DNA from: Cercophora sp. LCS_1
Taxonomy: Eukaryota; Ascomycota; Sordariomycetes; Sordariales; Lasiosphaeriaceae
Length of the DNA stretch: 64,000 nt
NCBI GenBank assembly: GCA_036250225.1
Contig: JAPZLL010000047.1
Coordinates: 186,001 to 250,000, forward strand
Direction: 5' to 3'
The position numbers and the translations under genes are program-made. Below the pieces are notes generated by a model. That model was not told the DNA's origin, did not search any database, and saw only the letters and a program-made list of their open reading frames with translations. Of this stretch, positions 48,125-58,785 are shown in pieces; positions within the stretch are counted from its first letter, which is position 1, and the number at the start of each line of letters is the position of its first letter.

Positions 48125-48850
48125 AATACCAGGAGACCACTGCGCTGGACGGAACAAGAACAAGAAGCAGAGGTCCTCCTCTCTGCTTGATTTCCCCTCG
48201 CTGGAAGACTTGGGGTAGCGCTGAGGCATTGGTGTGCAAGATCAACGCAATCGGGATCAACACAACTGGGATCAACACACACTGCATCCCCACCGAGAGG
48301 TCCTCCTCCCTGCCCTTTTGTTTTCACTTGACTTTTCGTTGCAGGAAGACTTGTACAAGACCAACACAAGAGCAACACAACCAGGATCCCCCGCCACGCG
48401 CGCTGCATCCCCGCCGCGCGGGACGGGATAAGACCGAAAAGCAGAGGTCCCCTTCCCTGCCCCTCGGTCTTTGCTTGACTTTTTGTAGGAAAGGGTGGTG
48501 CCGGTGCACAAGATCAATATAACTGGAGCAACACAACTGGGATCAACACGCGCTGCATCCCTACCGCGCCGGACGGAACAAAAACGAAAATCAGAAGTCC
48601 TCCTCCCTTCCCCTCGGCCTTTCCCATTTATTTTTGTAGGAAAGATATCAACTTGGGGTGGTGCCGGTTCATTGGTGTGCAAGATCAGCATGGACGGGCT
48701 GAACACCAACGACCCCCCACCACGCACTGCGTCCCTACTGCGCCGGACGGAATAAGACGAAAAGCAGAGGTCCTCCTTCGGTTTCCACTTGACTTCCCAT
48801 CTATTTTTGTAGGAAAGATACCGACTTCGGGTGGCGCCGGTTCATTGGTG
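48125..48850. repeat. Second minisatellite (units about 130-170 bp)
   Basis: About five diverged units, each with CGCGCTGCATCCC, GCCGGACGGAACAA, AAGCAGAGGTCCTCCTCCC, TTTTTGTAGGAAAG, GGTGGTGCCGGTTCATTGG and AAGATCAACA. Frames through this block are repeat artefacts. Distinct from the first minisatellite but directly next to it. Confidence 0.7.
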
Positions 48851-49149
48851 CACGGGGCTGGCATGGCTAATATGGTTGGGTTCACAACTGTCAAAACCTT
48901 GTCCTTGGTCACCGCCCCGTCAAACGCTGCAATCGGGCCTGTTCTTCTCGCGCCAGATGGGGTCTCGGAAGGCTTCCAAGCCCTGTTGTTGGAAGCGATG
49001 CACGTTTTGTTCCACAACTCTCGGAGCGATTTTTGGCCATTTTTACTGAGACTCGGAGCGCTTGGAACGCCAAGAATACCAAATGACCAATCACACCTCC
49101 TGACCTGACGTGGAAGGGCGCACAGCATCGAAAGGGCTGCTTTTTTACG

Positions 49150-49470
49150 ACGGCTTCTTAGGACTTTTCGGAAAAACTAGCCTTGGTACCTCAGGCACCC
49201 CACTTTGCGACACTGCACTCACACCTGCCGCCCACTTCAAAATTTCCCCCCTCCTTGATCCCCACCTCCAACTTTTCCCCACAACACCAACTCACCTCTG
49301 ACGTAGAGAAGAGGAGCCGCCATTTCAACAGCAACCGCGCGACAGCAGCGCATTTGAATCAGCCTCGATTTATTTGAGGCTGGGTCGAATACTTTCCTGC
49401 TCGCTCAATTCCGACTTCCCAACTCTCCATTCCCAGATCTCCACGCGCGCCGGTCGCATCGTTATCGAAG
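49150..49470 (+). promoter_or_regulatory. Duplicated 5' flank and leader of the cysteine-motif gene
   Basis: Contains GGTACCTCAGGCACCCCACT at about 49180 and a leader with TTCCTGCTCGCTCAATTCCG at 49395. Both blocks recur inverted at 58480-58760 upstream of the paralogue, nearly base for base. Retention of such long non-coding identity suggests recent duplication or continuing gene conversion. Confidence 0.7.
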
Positions 49471-50251
49471 ATGTCGCAAGAATCCGATCTCCCGCCCACC
49501 TTTGAGGAGTGGCTCGCAACGCTCAAGATTAGCAACAAGGCATTCATTTCTGTTAAGGCTGCCAACAAAACGTTGGAAAAGAAGATGATTGCGACAACTG
49601 AGATGCTCAAGCAGCTATTTGAGGTCAATAACAACATGCTGCACGATTATTTGCTTGAGCAAGAGGTGAGTTCCCGGGATAGCCCGTCCAGAGTCCAATG
49701 CTAACCTCTTGTCAATGAGTAGCAAGTCATTCGTTTGTGGACGCCCCAAGTCTATCCGACCGCTTTTAGCATGAAAACCGCTGCCCCCAAGTTCAAGCAT
49801 CCCGCACAGATGATGAGTGTTGCTATGGATATATTTGAGAAGAATGCTAGCGAGGACATCTGCACGACATGCTCAAAGCCCGAGCACCATGGTCCCTTTG
49901 CTGTGTGCATTGTCCCAGAGGCTGGGTATGGAGGAGGTGCTTGCACCAATTGTTACTATGGCAATCGGGCAACTGTGTGTTCCATTCGCGTTGGTATGTC
50001 GCATTCCTATATGGGGAAAGGAGAAGAGACTAATGAGAACAGAGGCCGAGAGGATCAAGGAAGAGGAGGAGTTTAGGGAGATGGAGGAATCACTGCTGCC
50101 TACTTGGGAGAACGTGAAGGGATTGCCGCTGACCTTCATTAATCATTGGATTGCGAGAATTCAGGCTGAATTGGAGACGCGCAATGCAAAGTTGCTGACA
50201 GCGGTAGAGGAAGCCGGATCACGGCCGAAGAAGAAGCAGCGCAGAGTTTGA
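49471..50251 (+). CDS. Cysteine-motif protein (DUF3716-like), paralogue 1
   Basis: Exons 49471-49665, 49723-49993 and 50043-50251, 224 aa, intact. The N-terminal 65 residues are helical (NKTLEKKMIATTEMLKQLFE). The central part holds CTTCSKPEHHGPFAVCIVPE then GACTNCYYGN and a final Cys, a C-x2-C...C...C-x2-C...C pattern (about residues 112-150) like the fungal DUF3716 motif as I remember it. The C-terminus is a Glu-rich helix ending in a basic KKKQRRV. Function unknown; the Cys cluster probably binds zinc. The 57-nt first intron is nearly the same as that of the paralogue at 58461, whereas exon 1 is not. A solo LTR lies 98 bp after the stop. Confidence 0.75.
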
Positions 50252-50349
50252 TGATGGGAATGTGCTGGGAACTTAAGACAAGTTTGAGGTCAAGATGAAA
50301 GACCAGACTTGGACGTAGCGCTCATAGGAAAATGCACAGCCCTGGAAAT

Positions 50350-50867
50350 TGTTACGGCCTGCTTGCTCCAAGTGCTCCAGGGGAGGGCTTGGCAAAGACA
50401 GATCGTGAGAGCGGACAGGGTCCAATGCTCTAGGTAGGGGGGTGCAAGGTGACTGAGTGAAGGCTAGGACAACTCTCGAAGGGTGATACACTGTCAAGCA
50501 GATCGTAGACTCCAAGGTCCCGGACGATGGGTCTCACTGAGCGATGCTCAAGAACAATGTATTGCTAGCGTGAGGATCCGAGAGTCCTCACACGGTTGTG
50601 GGCACAACCATCGTATCTATATACATAGAATCTGTCTCCTGGTCCCGAGCTCGCTGGTCCCGGGCTCGGGACCAACTGCCTCGGGACCCTCATGATAGGT
50701 TGGTGCCGGGTCCCGAACCTCCAGGTCCCGAGCTCGGGACCGTTCCCCTCGGGACCCTCCTGATTGGTCGGCGCGGAGCCTGGTGGGTCGTCGTACCTCA
50801 GGACGGTGATTGGCGCCTCGTAGCTAGCCCGTGCTTTCCTCGAGAGGTCATGACCTGGGTCGTGACA
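50350..50867 (+). mobile_element. Solo LTR with GAAAT target-site duplication
   Basis: A 518-bp sequence from TGTTACGGCCTGC to GGGTCGTGACA, flanked on both sides by GAAAT (50345-50349 and 50868-50872). TG...CA ends and a 5-bp duplication are the marks of an LTR retrotransposon insertion; no internal region follows, so it is a solo LTR. The interior has many GGTCCCGAGCTCGGGACC-like palindromes. An inverted relative lies at 56862-57437. Confidence 0.85.
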
Positions 50868-50872
50868 GAAAT

Positions 50873-51341
50873 GCAAACTAAAAAAATCTATACAAGATAT
50901 TAGCGACCGGTTTAAACGTAAGAAAATAAACTCACGTATGTGAACAGATTATAAATATAATCAACATTGATGTTGAGGAATTAGAGGTGATTAAGAAAAT
51001 TTAATAAAAGTTAAATAAAGATGATCTTATTACATCTAAAATAATATAAAATAAAACTATATATTAACGCAAGTTTTTACGTTGTAAAAGATCTTTTTCG
51101 CCGGCTACAGTTTCTGGCTTTCTTACTATATAAAACTATATAAGTTTAAATTAAAATATAATATAACAAAACGGAAATAATTACTCACTGTACCTTGAAA
51201 TGCATCAGAATATTAATCTTCAGTAAAAGTATATAAATATTAATTTACATATCTGTGCTAGCGTAGAGATAGTAGAGAGAAGAATGTATAAATACCATAC
51301 CTCTAACAAGTAAATAAAAAACACTTATATTAAAAAGAAAT

Positions 51342-51440
<99 letters not shown>

Positions 51441-51813
51441 TTNNNNNNNNNNNNNNNNNNNNNNNNNNNNNNNNNNNNNNNNNNNNNNNNNNNNNNNNNN
51501 NNNNNNNNNNNNNNNNNNNNNNNNNNNNNNNNNNNNNNNNNNTCTTTATTTATTTATTTATTTATATAGCGATGAAGTTAAAAACTATAATAAGTTAATA
51601 AGTTAAAAGAATCTTTTATAATGTAAAAACCTTGCTTATACCTAGGATATAATTTTATGGAATATTTCATTTTAATGTAAAATTTATATGATAAAAGATC
51701 CTTTGACACTTTTACTTTTTAATTCTCTCTGTATATATTCTTAAAAGGTAAAATTTGACTTAAAATATCTTCAAATATTGCTTTATAAGCAGCTTTACAT
51801 ATTAATTTATTTA
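50873..51813. repeat. AT-rich degraded tract with TTTA microsatellite
   Basis: No gene. AT-rich, RIP-like. Includes (TTTA)n from about 51344 to 51565 with the assembly gap inside it. Confidence 0.7.
51443..51542. other. Assembly gap of 100 N
   Basis: Exactly 100 N within the TTTA microsatellite, so a placeholder of unknown true length. The long repeat probably broke the assembly. Confidence 0.99.
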
Positions 51814-52164
51814 TTGACTTGGGGTGACGGCTAAGGAGAGCTGGCTTGTGGTTGCCTTTCCGTTTTTGTACATAGTCACGGTGGTGAGCGACAGGCTGTC
51901 ACGTGCTCGGCACGTGACGCCTGGACATAAGTGTTGCGCCAGCGCCTCAGATTTAGATTGAACAGAACAACTCACCACCATGGCGAAGTTCCGAGGGTGA
52001 AGAGGTGCGTTGTCGTTTTCCTACGTTGTTTTTCTACGTCGTGTTCCTACGTTGTTATCCTACGTCGTCCACATGCCTCCCTCCGATCAGAGGAAGGCCT
52101 GCCCATAGGTCGGCCTTCCAGGCCGACCGCTGGGTTCTGTGTGTGTTGTTCATCACCAGTTCAT
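51814..52164 (+). mobile_element. Miniature inverted-repeat element (351 bp), copy 2
   Basis: TTGACTTGGGGTGACGG to CATCACCAGTTCAT, with flanking TA at 51812-51813 and 52165-52166. Differs from copy 1 at only a few positions by eye. Confidence 0.82.
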
Positions 52165-52448
52165 TATAAGTTTAATACTTAATAAAACTAGCGCTTTAAA
52201 TAACGAAAGGCAATAAATTATCAAACATTACTTTGTTTCAAATATACAGACGTAAAATGGGCAAAATTTAGATTTAACCAGCCAAGGGGAAGTTGGGTAG
52301 TCAGCAACGAAACCAACGTCTTTAAATCGGGGTTGATTAGTAAGCGTTGCTCTCAGCTGGCGCACTCCACGGTCAATCTAATTCTGACACATCCTCGCCG
52401 CTGCACTTCCTCATTTCCATTACCGCCTCTCCATCGAGCGCAACAACG

Positions 52449-54608
52449 ATGCCTCGAACGAAAATCGACCTCGAAAAGTACAAAGGCTGGATTATCGACC
52501 AATATAAACAGCGCACTATACTCGAATCAATTCTTACACAATTATTCCTTAGATTGAGCATTTCTTATACTACCAAAACGATTGAACGAAACTTAAAGTA
52601 ATGGGGTATCAAAAACAATCAGATTCAAACCCAAGTTATACTAGAACTCCTTATAAATATTAAGTAGATTTATTTTACAACCTTTCCCAAGGACAGCACT
52701 CTTTTGGAAGCCTTGCGCGAGCGAAGGCACGTTTTATTACTGCATGGCCTCTGTATGGCCCGCCGGTCAATCGATATTTGGTAGAGACACAGCCCTGAAC
52801 AAATCGACTCCCTAAGGCTGAAAATCAAGCAGTATATTGCAGAACAGCACGAAGACGCTCACCTCCTCCCCGGCCTTGGCCGCCGACTCCCCAGCGTTCA
52901 TCTTCAATAGAATGTACAACTTCGAGCTCCAGCTTGGCTAATCTTCGAGTATATGTACTGAACTGGTGATGAACAGCACATACAGAACCCAGCGGTCGGC
53001 CTGGAAGGCCGACCTATGAGCAGGCCTTCCTCTGATCGGAGGGAGGCATGTGAACGACGTAGGATAACAACGTAGGAACACGACGTAGAAAAACAACGTA
53101 GGAAAAACGACAACGCACCTCGTCACCCCCGGAACTTCGCCATGGTGGTGAGTTGTTCTGTTCAATCTAAATCTGAGGCGCTGGCGCAACACTTATGTCC
53201 AGGCGTCACGTGCCGAGCACGTGACAGCCTGCTCACCACCGTGACTATGTACAAAAACGGAAAGGCAACCACAGGCCAGCTCTCCTTAGCCGTCACCCCA
53301 AGTCAGTACGAAATTAACAAGGAGAAAATTAAAGCAAGATGGAGAGGAGTTCACAGACGTCGAAGTGGCTTTACTATCCCCGGTCCCAATTATACCTGGT
53401 CAATCGATGAATATTACAAACTGCAGCAATGGGGCTTTGAGATCTATGGGGGAATCGATGCATACTCTCGCAAAGTTATGTGGCTGTTCTATAGACATTC
53501 AGCGCTCATAGATCGATCCGTTATCGCCCAATACATCCGAACAATTAGGGAAGTTGGAATAATGCCGTTAATGATTCGCACAGATTGGAGTAAGGAAACT
53601 ATTCTCATTGGCGCAAATCACTGGTGGCTTTCAGCAGTAACAGCACATTTGCAATGGATTGAACCACATTGAAGCCTAGCAGGAATAATTAAATGGGTTC
53701 TTCCACGCGCGCAACGTAGTCCCTTCAAGCGAATCAATGCAATTCAGCTTCAAAACCCTCCCTCAATGCCAGCTAATGCAGGTCCGTTCCCACTCAGCGC
53801 ATGCTGGACCTATGGGAAAAGCACAGCAAACCAGTGCATTGAGGCGTAGTGGTCGCAGCTTGCTAAGGCTGTTGCAAATGGATGGCAAGTAGAATTGTTC
53901 ACTGCGTTCCACATCAACCTAATCGCCTTCGATTTAAGCAAGCTAATGTTGATAACTTCAATTTAGGAGCGGTTTAAGTGGCTCAAAACCAATGGATAGT
54001 GGCATACAACAAATATAACTGAGAGAATTGCACTCCCTTACACATATATGGGACAATTTAGATCAACCTTGCGAAATAGTTTAACACCTGGAATTCGCAT
54101 CATATATGCCGAAATTCGCAAGAGGCCGCATGTAGTTCCTAGTATCCCCAACAATCTCTACGAGTCAAAGGATTCTAACCATGTTGTTCAGTGTGGTATT
54201 CCAGTGCACTTGGATACTCTTAAAGACCTAGAGCATTTGATTTGGCAGGATGGAGTTAATTTGGATGGATATCTCACCCCCGAGATGTCTATTTTGTGTG
54301 CGGAGCTGATGAAAGCAGCTCCTGCTCAAGATCCCAGGGAAAACAATGTTGAGTTTCCCCACTTGTGGAAATATCCTCATCTTCGCAAGGCATTAATGGA
54401 ACACCACCATCTGGGTGCAGCTCCTCCACTCGCTGATCTACCAAAGCCCATTGGTAGTAAGGCAACCTTCTTGGAAAAGGCACGACGGGGAGGTGTAACA
54501 GTTGAAGAAGTTGCTTCGGCATCTGTAAATCCAGACGGGTATGAAGTTCACGGTGATATTCCTGAAATGTTTATTGAGTATGTAGATAGGGATAAAGTTG
54601 ATTCTTGA
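52449..54608 (+). pseudogene. Integrase-type transposon protein, split by a miniature element
   Basis: A fungal family with an N-terminal helix-turn-helix-like start (MPRTKIDLEKYKGWIIDQY at 52449) and an integrase (rve) core. The first part stops at TAA 52599-52601. Downstream the frame LRAPAWLIFEYM is interrupted at 52957 by a 349-bp miniature element and resumes with EINKEKIKARWRGVHRRR. The core reads GPNYTWSIDEYYKLQQWGFE and YGGIDAYSRKVMWLFYR, with acidic residues at the positions expected of the catalytic Asp residues, then LMIRTDWSKETILIGANH. It stops at 53672. A later frame, 54048-54608, is open (HVVQCGIPVHLDTLKDLEHL) and may be its C-terminal part. Not functional as it stands. Confidence 0.7.
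52958..53306 (-). mobile_element. Miniature inverted-repeat element (349 bp), copy 3, inside integrase gene
   Basis: Inverted relative to copies 1 and 2: starts CTGAACTGGTGATG and ends CGTCACCCCAAGTCAG, with TA at 52956-52957 and 53307-53308. Removing it with one TA restores a continuous reading frame across the junction, so the insertion is later than the integrase gene. Confidence 0.85.
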
Positions 54609-54888
54609 AAAACGAAGAATATAATTTCACCATCTTTCGGATCTCAACTGATCTAGTTCACCATCTTTCGTATTTGATCATCTACAAGACAGCTAAATAA
54701 CCCAAGTAAACAAAGCCAGTCTTATATCACCCTTGATTTACTTCAATTAGATGTGACTCTTACAATGTATAGTTAGATATATTTTATTAGATACACTAAA
54801 GGAGCATAAAGGGCAAAAAACTTGATTTGAAGAGCAAAGAATATATAACAAGGATAAAGCAAATAGGCTATATAATAAAATATTACAG

Positions 54889-55737
54889 TTAGACAAACAG
54901 TTTCTCATCCTCATCTTCATCCTCGTCACCAAACGTTAAAAACTCCAGATCTACTCTTTTAGGAAAGTCTGGCACTGTCTCGCAGTCAGTGAGATCGTAA
55001 CATGCTATTCCATCGGAAAATGCATCCATCCCAAGGGGCAGCAATATTAAACGCCTCGGATCAACCGGTTCAATATCGGATCGAACTTCTCCTAATATAA
55101 ACCGAGGACCATCGCCTTCTCTCTCTACTTCCCGGCGAGCTCGCTCAAATGCAGGCCCCTGAATCATCAAATCCTTGACGATCTGCTCTCCCTGCTCAAA
55201 AAGAGCTACTGTAGATGTTGTTTGTTGCAAAGAGGGAGTGATTAGAGATGGCCGCAATGTAATAGTAGCGCGTTGAACAGGTTCGGCAAGAGGTTGAGGA
55301 GGAAGCTGAGCAGGAAGATGAGGAGAAAGTTGACGGGGAAGCTAAGGAGGGGCGAATTGTAAAGGCTGAGGCGTGTTGGTGGTCCTATTAACAACAGTAA
55401 TAAATTGAGATTCTTCTGTCTTGTTGCCGCTAAGGACCGTTTGTCAGGTATAGAATCGAGCTTCGCCTTCTTATCTTGTGGCTCTTGTTTCACCCGCAAT
55501 CTCTTTGAATCGCGGGTAATTAATGGTCGTTTAGGCTTAGTCTTGATGGGAGGGTACCGATGGGACGTAGTGGGTGATGGTGTTAGGGCTGCGGGACGGG
55601 TTGTTAAAGCTATAGGTCGAGGGACTGGAATTGCAAGTGAATGGTGGGATGAGGGCGGGACTGGATTAATTGTCGATACCAAATCCTTATTGTCAAGAGG
55701 AGGAAGCTCCCAGCCGGTTGGAACCTGGAGGGCATAG
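54889..55737 (-). pseudogene. Unknown protein gene, frame-disrupted
   Basis: Upstream frame: VSTINPVPPSSHHSLAIPVP, then basic KTKPKRPLITRDSKRLRVKQ, up to about 55420. Downstream frame: LRPSLITPSLQQTTSTVALF, EQGEQIVKDLMIQGPAFERA, GDGPRFILGEVRSDIEP and an acidic end (FGDEDEDEDEKLFV) at 54889. The downstream frame extends back through TAG at 55342-55344 into a Pro/Gln/Leu-rich stretch. A frameshift near 55400 and the TAG separate the halves. No domain recognised. It follows the integrase gene on the opposite strand and may be a passenger of the same element, but that is only inference. Confidence 0.4.
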
Positions 55738-56861
55738 ACAATAAGGAAAATGTCTGGCGAGTGCTTCGCATTAGGTTAATAAGTCTCTGCCAAGGTACAA
55801 ATTTCCCCCCACAATATGGGACCACTTAACCATACTAATTCTACACAATTTGACATCCCTTGGGCGTTTTAGCAGGCTTCACCATTGAATATACGCGCGT
55901 ATTGCCCGCTATAAACAAGTGGCGTTCCTCGTTATAAAACATCGCTTTTCCCTTGACGATGGACCGAACAGTTATTACCCAGAGATCCAAGGGATTAGCA
56001 AACGACCAAGTCTGCTATGTGCGCTCTAAGTACTATATTAGTGAAGTTCTCAATTGCCTTGGGAACCAAATATTCTCGAATACCACCTTTGGGGAGAATA
56101 CCAACGAATAGGTGGATTTTTACTCGGATGGGCCCAGACAATATTAGTATTGGTATTGCTGTTGTACAGATATTCGAATTGCGGGTAGATAAAAGAGCTT
56201 GTATTCCTTCGGTCATTGTTGAAGCTGCTTAAACTTGCCGAAGGGCAATACTGGAACCTCTGGCTACTGCTAATATTGTGAGAACCAAAGTTCGAGAAGG
56301 GTTTGTAATAGATAATTGAACTTGAGCTGCCTAAGTGAACTGGGCAGCTCGAATAACCTGGGCAGCCTAAGTAAGGAGGTAGTATTCGAATTGTTTGACT
56401 AGGTTAGGGTCTTAACCCTAATCCGTAGAAAGCGGATACTTACGGCACTCACAGTTCGGCAATGCATATTTGTCTTTGATGGAAGGAGATGGACTTGGAG
56501 AGATAGGCTTATATTTTGAGGCACAGAAGCTTGGAGGTGTATCTAGAAGATTAGATAAATATATTAGGTCAATGATATTAAAGGTACCCCATAAGCGTTA
56601 ATAGTGGTAGTAACATATAGTATTGGGGTTTTCCTGAGCAGCCTTTTTGTAAAGCTAGTGAGATACTTTATAAATTAGGTCCGCTGGTCCAAGAGCACCT
56701 TTCTCGGAAAGGTCTTTAAAAGGGCGGGTGGAAGACATTATTGGAAGCGATATAAAAAGGGGGCAAAAACAATTTCAGAAAGGCAGCGAGCATTAATTTG
56801 TCGTTAAAGAAAGGTAATGGAAGATGGTGTAAGTTATTCAGGGGCGGGGATAATGGGTGAG
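55738..56861. other. Degraded repeat-like sequence, no gene
   Basis: AT-leaning, stop-rich sequence with no coherent frame. Probably transposon relics. Confidence 0.4.
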
Positions 56862-57437
56862 TATTACGACCCAAGTCATAACCTCAAGGGGGAAGTACGG
56901 ACCAACCCCAAGTACCAATTAGCGAAACCCAGAGTACAGCACTCCACCAGGCCCCAGTGGAACCAATGAGAGAGGACCCGAACGAAGAAACATCCGGGTC
57001 CAGGGGAGGACCCAAACGAGGAAGCGCCCGGGTCCGAGGACGGCCAATAAGAATGGACCCAGGACGGAAGACACCCGGGTCCGGGGCGGACCCGGGGCGG
57101 GGAAGCCTCGGGTCCACGGGACCCGGGGAGGGGAAACCTCGGGTCCAGGGGAACATCGCATGTATATAGATACGATGGTTGTGCCCACAACCGTGTGAGG
57201 ACTCTTGGATCCTCACGCTAGCAATACATTGTTCTTGAGCATCGCTCAGTGAGACCCATCGTCCGGGACCTTGGAGTCTACGATCTGCTTGACAGTGTAT
57301 CACCCTTCGAGAGTTGTCCTAGCCTTCACTCAGTCACCTTGCATCCCCCCCCCTACCTAGAGCATTGGACCCAGTCCGCTCTTACGATCTGTCTTTGCCA
57401 AGCCCTCCCCTGGAGCACTTGGAGCAGAGCCGTAACA
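56862..57437 (-). mobile_element. LTR copy in inverted orientation
   Basis: Reads TATTACGACCCAAGTCATAA to GAGCCGTAACA. The reverse complement matches the solo LTR at 50350 through its first 270 bp (GTAGACTCCAAGGTCCCGG, GCTCAAGAACAATGTATTGC) and at the far end. Differences at the terminus (TGTCACG to TATTACG, CCCAGG to CCCAAG) are transitions, as after RIP. The middle differs in number of GGACCCGG-type words. No target duplication seen. It ends 99 bp from the stop of paralogue 2. Confidence 0.75.
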
Positions 57438-57536
57438 ATAATGCCAATATAGTATGTGTTATAATATCGTTGCTTATTGTCATACAGTCATAATTTATTA
57501 TACATATATATTACAGGCCAAAATCGCCCTCGATAC

Positions 57537-58461
57537 TTAAGGATCAGTATCGGAGTCCAAGAATGCCGCGCCTCCCTCTCGCACAGTCATCTTCTCCAAA
57601 CCCTCTACGTTTGCCAACTCCTTCTCAAGGTCATTTGACGTCACTTTTGTCTTGGAGTTCCCGCCATTTTCCTCCTCCTTCTCTCCCTTGGTCTTCCCTC
57701 CTCGAGCACGCAGCTGCTTCTCACGTTCCTCCGCCACCAACTTCTCCTCCAAGAGAATGTTCAGGGACCGCTCAAGAAACTCTTGCCGAACTCTCCCAAC
57801 ATACTCTGTCTTGAAGCCCGGCCATGCCTTTGACTCCGGGTTGGCCTTTTTCTTCTCCTTTGCTGCTCTTATTAGTCTCCTTCTCTTTTCCCCAACAACC
57901 TCAATACATACCAACTCGATGCGAACACTCCTTGCCCTTGCCCGAGTAGTGACAATTGGTACAGGCCCCCTTTGTTATCTCGCCCTTTGGGACAATGCAC
58001 TCTGCAGCAGGACCAGTGTGCCCGGGATGGTTGCATGTCGAGCATCTGTCCTCCTCCTCCTCATTCTCTGCCTCTGCAAACAAATAGGCAGCAATGGCAA
58101 CTGGGCGTTCTGGGCGATTTTTGAACTCGATGGGCGGGATTTGGTTGCGTAGGCTTCTCGGTGGACGGAAGGGGTCCCAAAACCGAATGACTTGCTGCTC
58201 ATCAACACTAGGTTAGCATTGGACTCTGGACGGGCTATCCTGGGAACTCACCCTCTGTGTTTGCAAATATCCAGTGAGTTTATGGACTCCAGCCTGGCGC
58301 AGCTTCTCCAGCATCTCGATTGTCCTCTTCTCCGCCTCCGTTGTTGTGTCTAACAGCAGCAACTCAAGTGTTGCCCGTTTGCCGTTTACCACAAAGTGCG
58401 ACAAGCGAATCTCGTTGCTGCGGGTAACGGTGATCCGCGTTGAACCCTCGGACGCCGACAT
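57537..58461 (-). CDS. Cysteine-motif protein (DUF3716-like), paralogue 2
   Basis: Exons 58461-58252, 58194-57912 and 57862-57537, 272 aa, intact. Exon 1 (MSASEGSTRITVTRSNEIRL) shares almost nothing with paralogue 1 apart from the first two codons and a helical end. The Cys region is clearly related: CSTCNHPGHTGPAAECIVPK, then GACTNCHYSGKGKECSHRV (about residues 119-155). The C-terminal exon is a longer, charged coiled coil (NILLEEKLVAEEREKQLRAR) with an acidic end. Intron positions and phases equal those of paralogue 1, and intron 1 begins with the same 40 bases apart from one change. Function unknown. Confidence 0.75.
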
Positions 58462-58785
58462 GACAGGCGTGCTTGGAGATCTGGGAATGGAGAGTTGGGA
58501 AGTCGGAATTGAGCGAGCAGGAAAACGTTTGACCCAGCCTCAACCAAATCGAGGCCGATTCAAATGCGCTGCTGTCGAAGAGCTGCTGTTGCTGCGGAGG
58601 TAACGCTTGGCTGCGACACGTGCACGTTGATGGTGAGAAAGTTTTGGGGAAGCTCCAAATGGAGGGGTAAGGTGTTGTGGGGAAATTTTGAAGTAGGCGG
58701 CAGGTGTGAGTGCAGTGTCGCAAAGTGGGGGGTGCCTGAGGTACCAAGGCTAGTTTTTCCGAAAAGTCTGAGTTCGCCTAAGAAG
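58462..58785 (-). promoter_or_regulatory. Duplicated 5' flank and leader of paralogue 2
   Basis: Inverted copy of the block at 49150-49470, for example CTCAATTCCGACTTCCCAAC and GGTACCTCAGGCACC on the minus strand. It ends abruptly near 58785, where similarity to the left arm is lost. Confidence 0.7.

Noticed and set aside
50350..57437. The two LTRs as ends of one intact retrotransposon
   Set aside because: They are in opposite orientation, the left one has its own target duplication, and the sequence between has no gag/pol.
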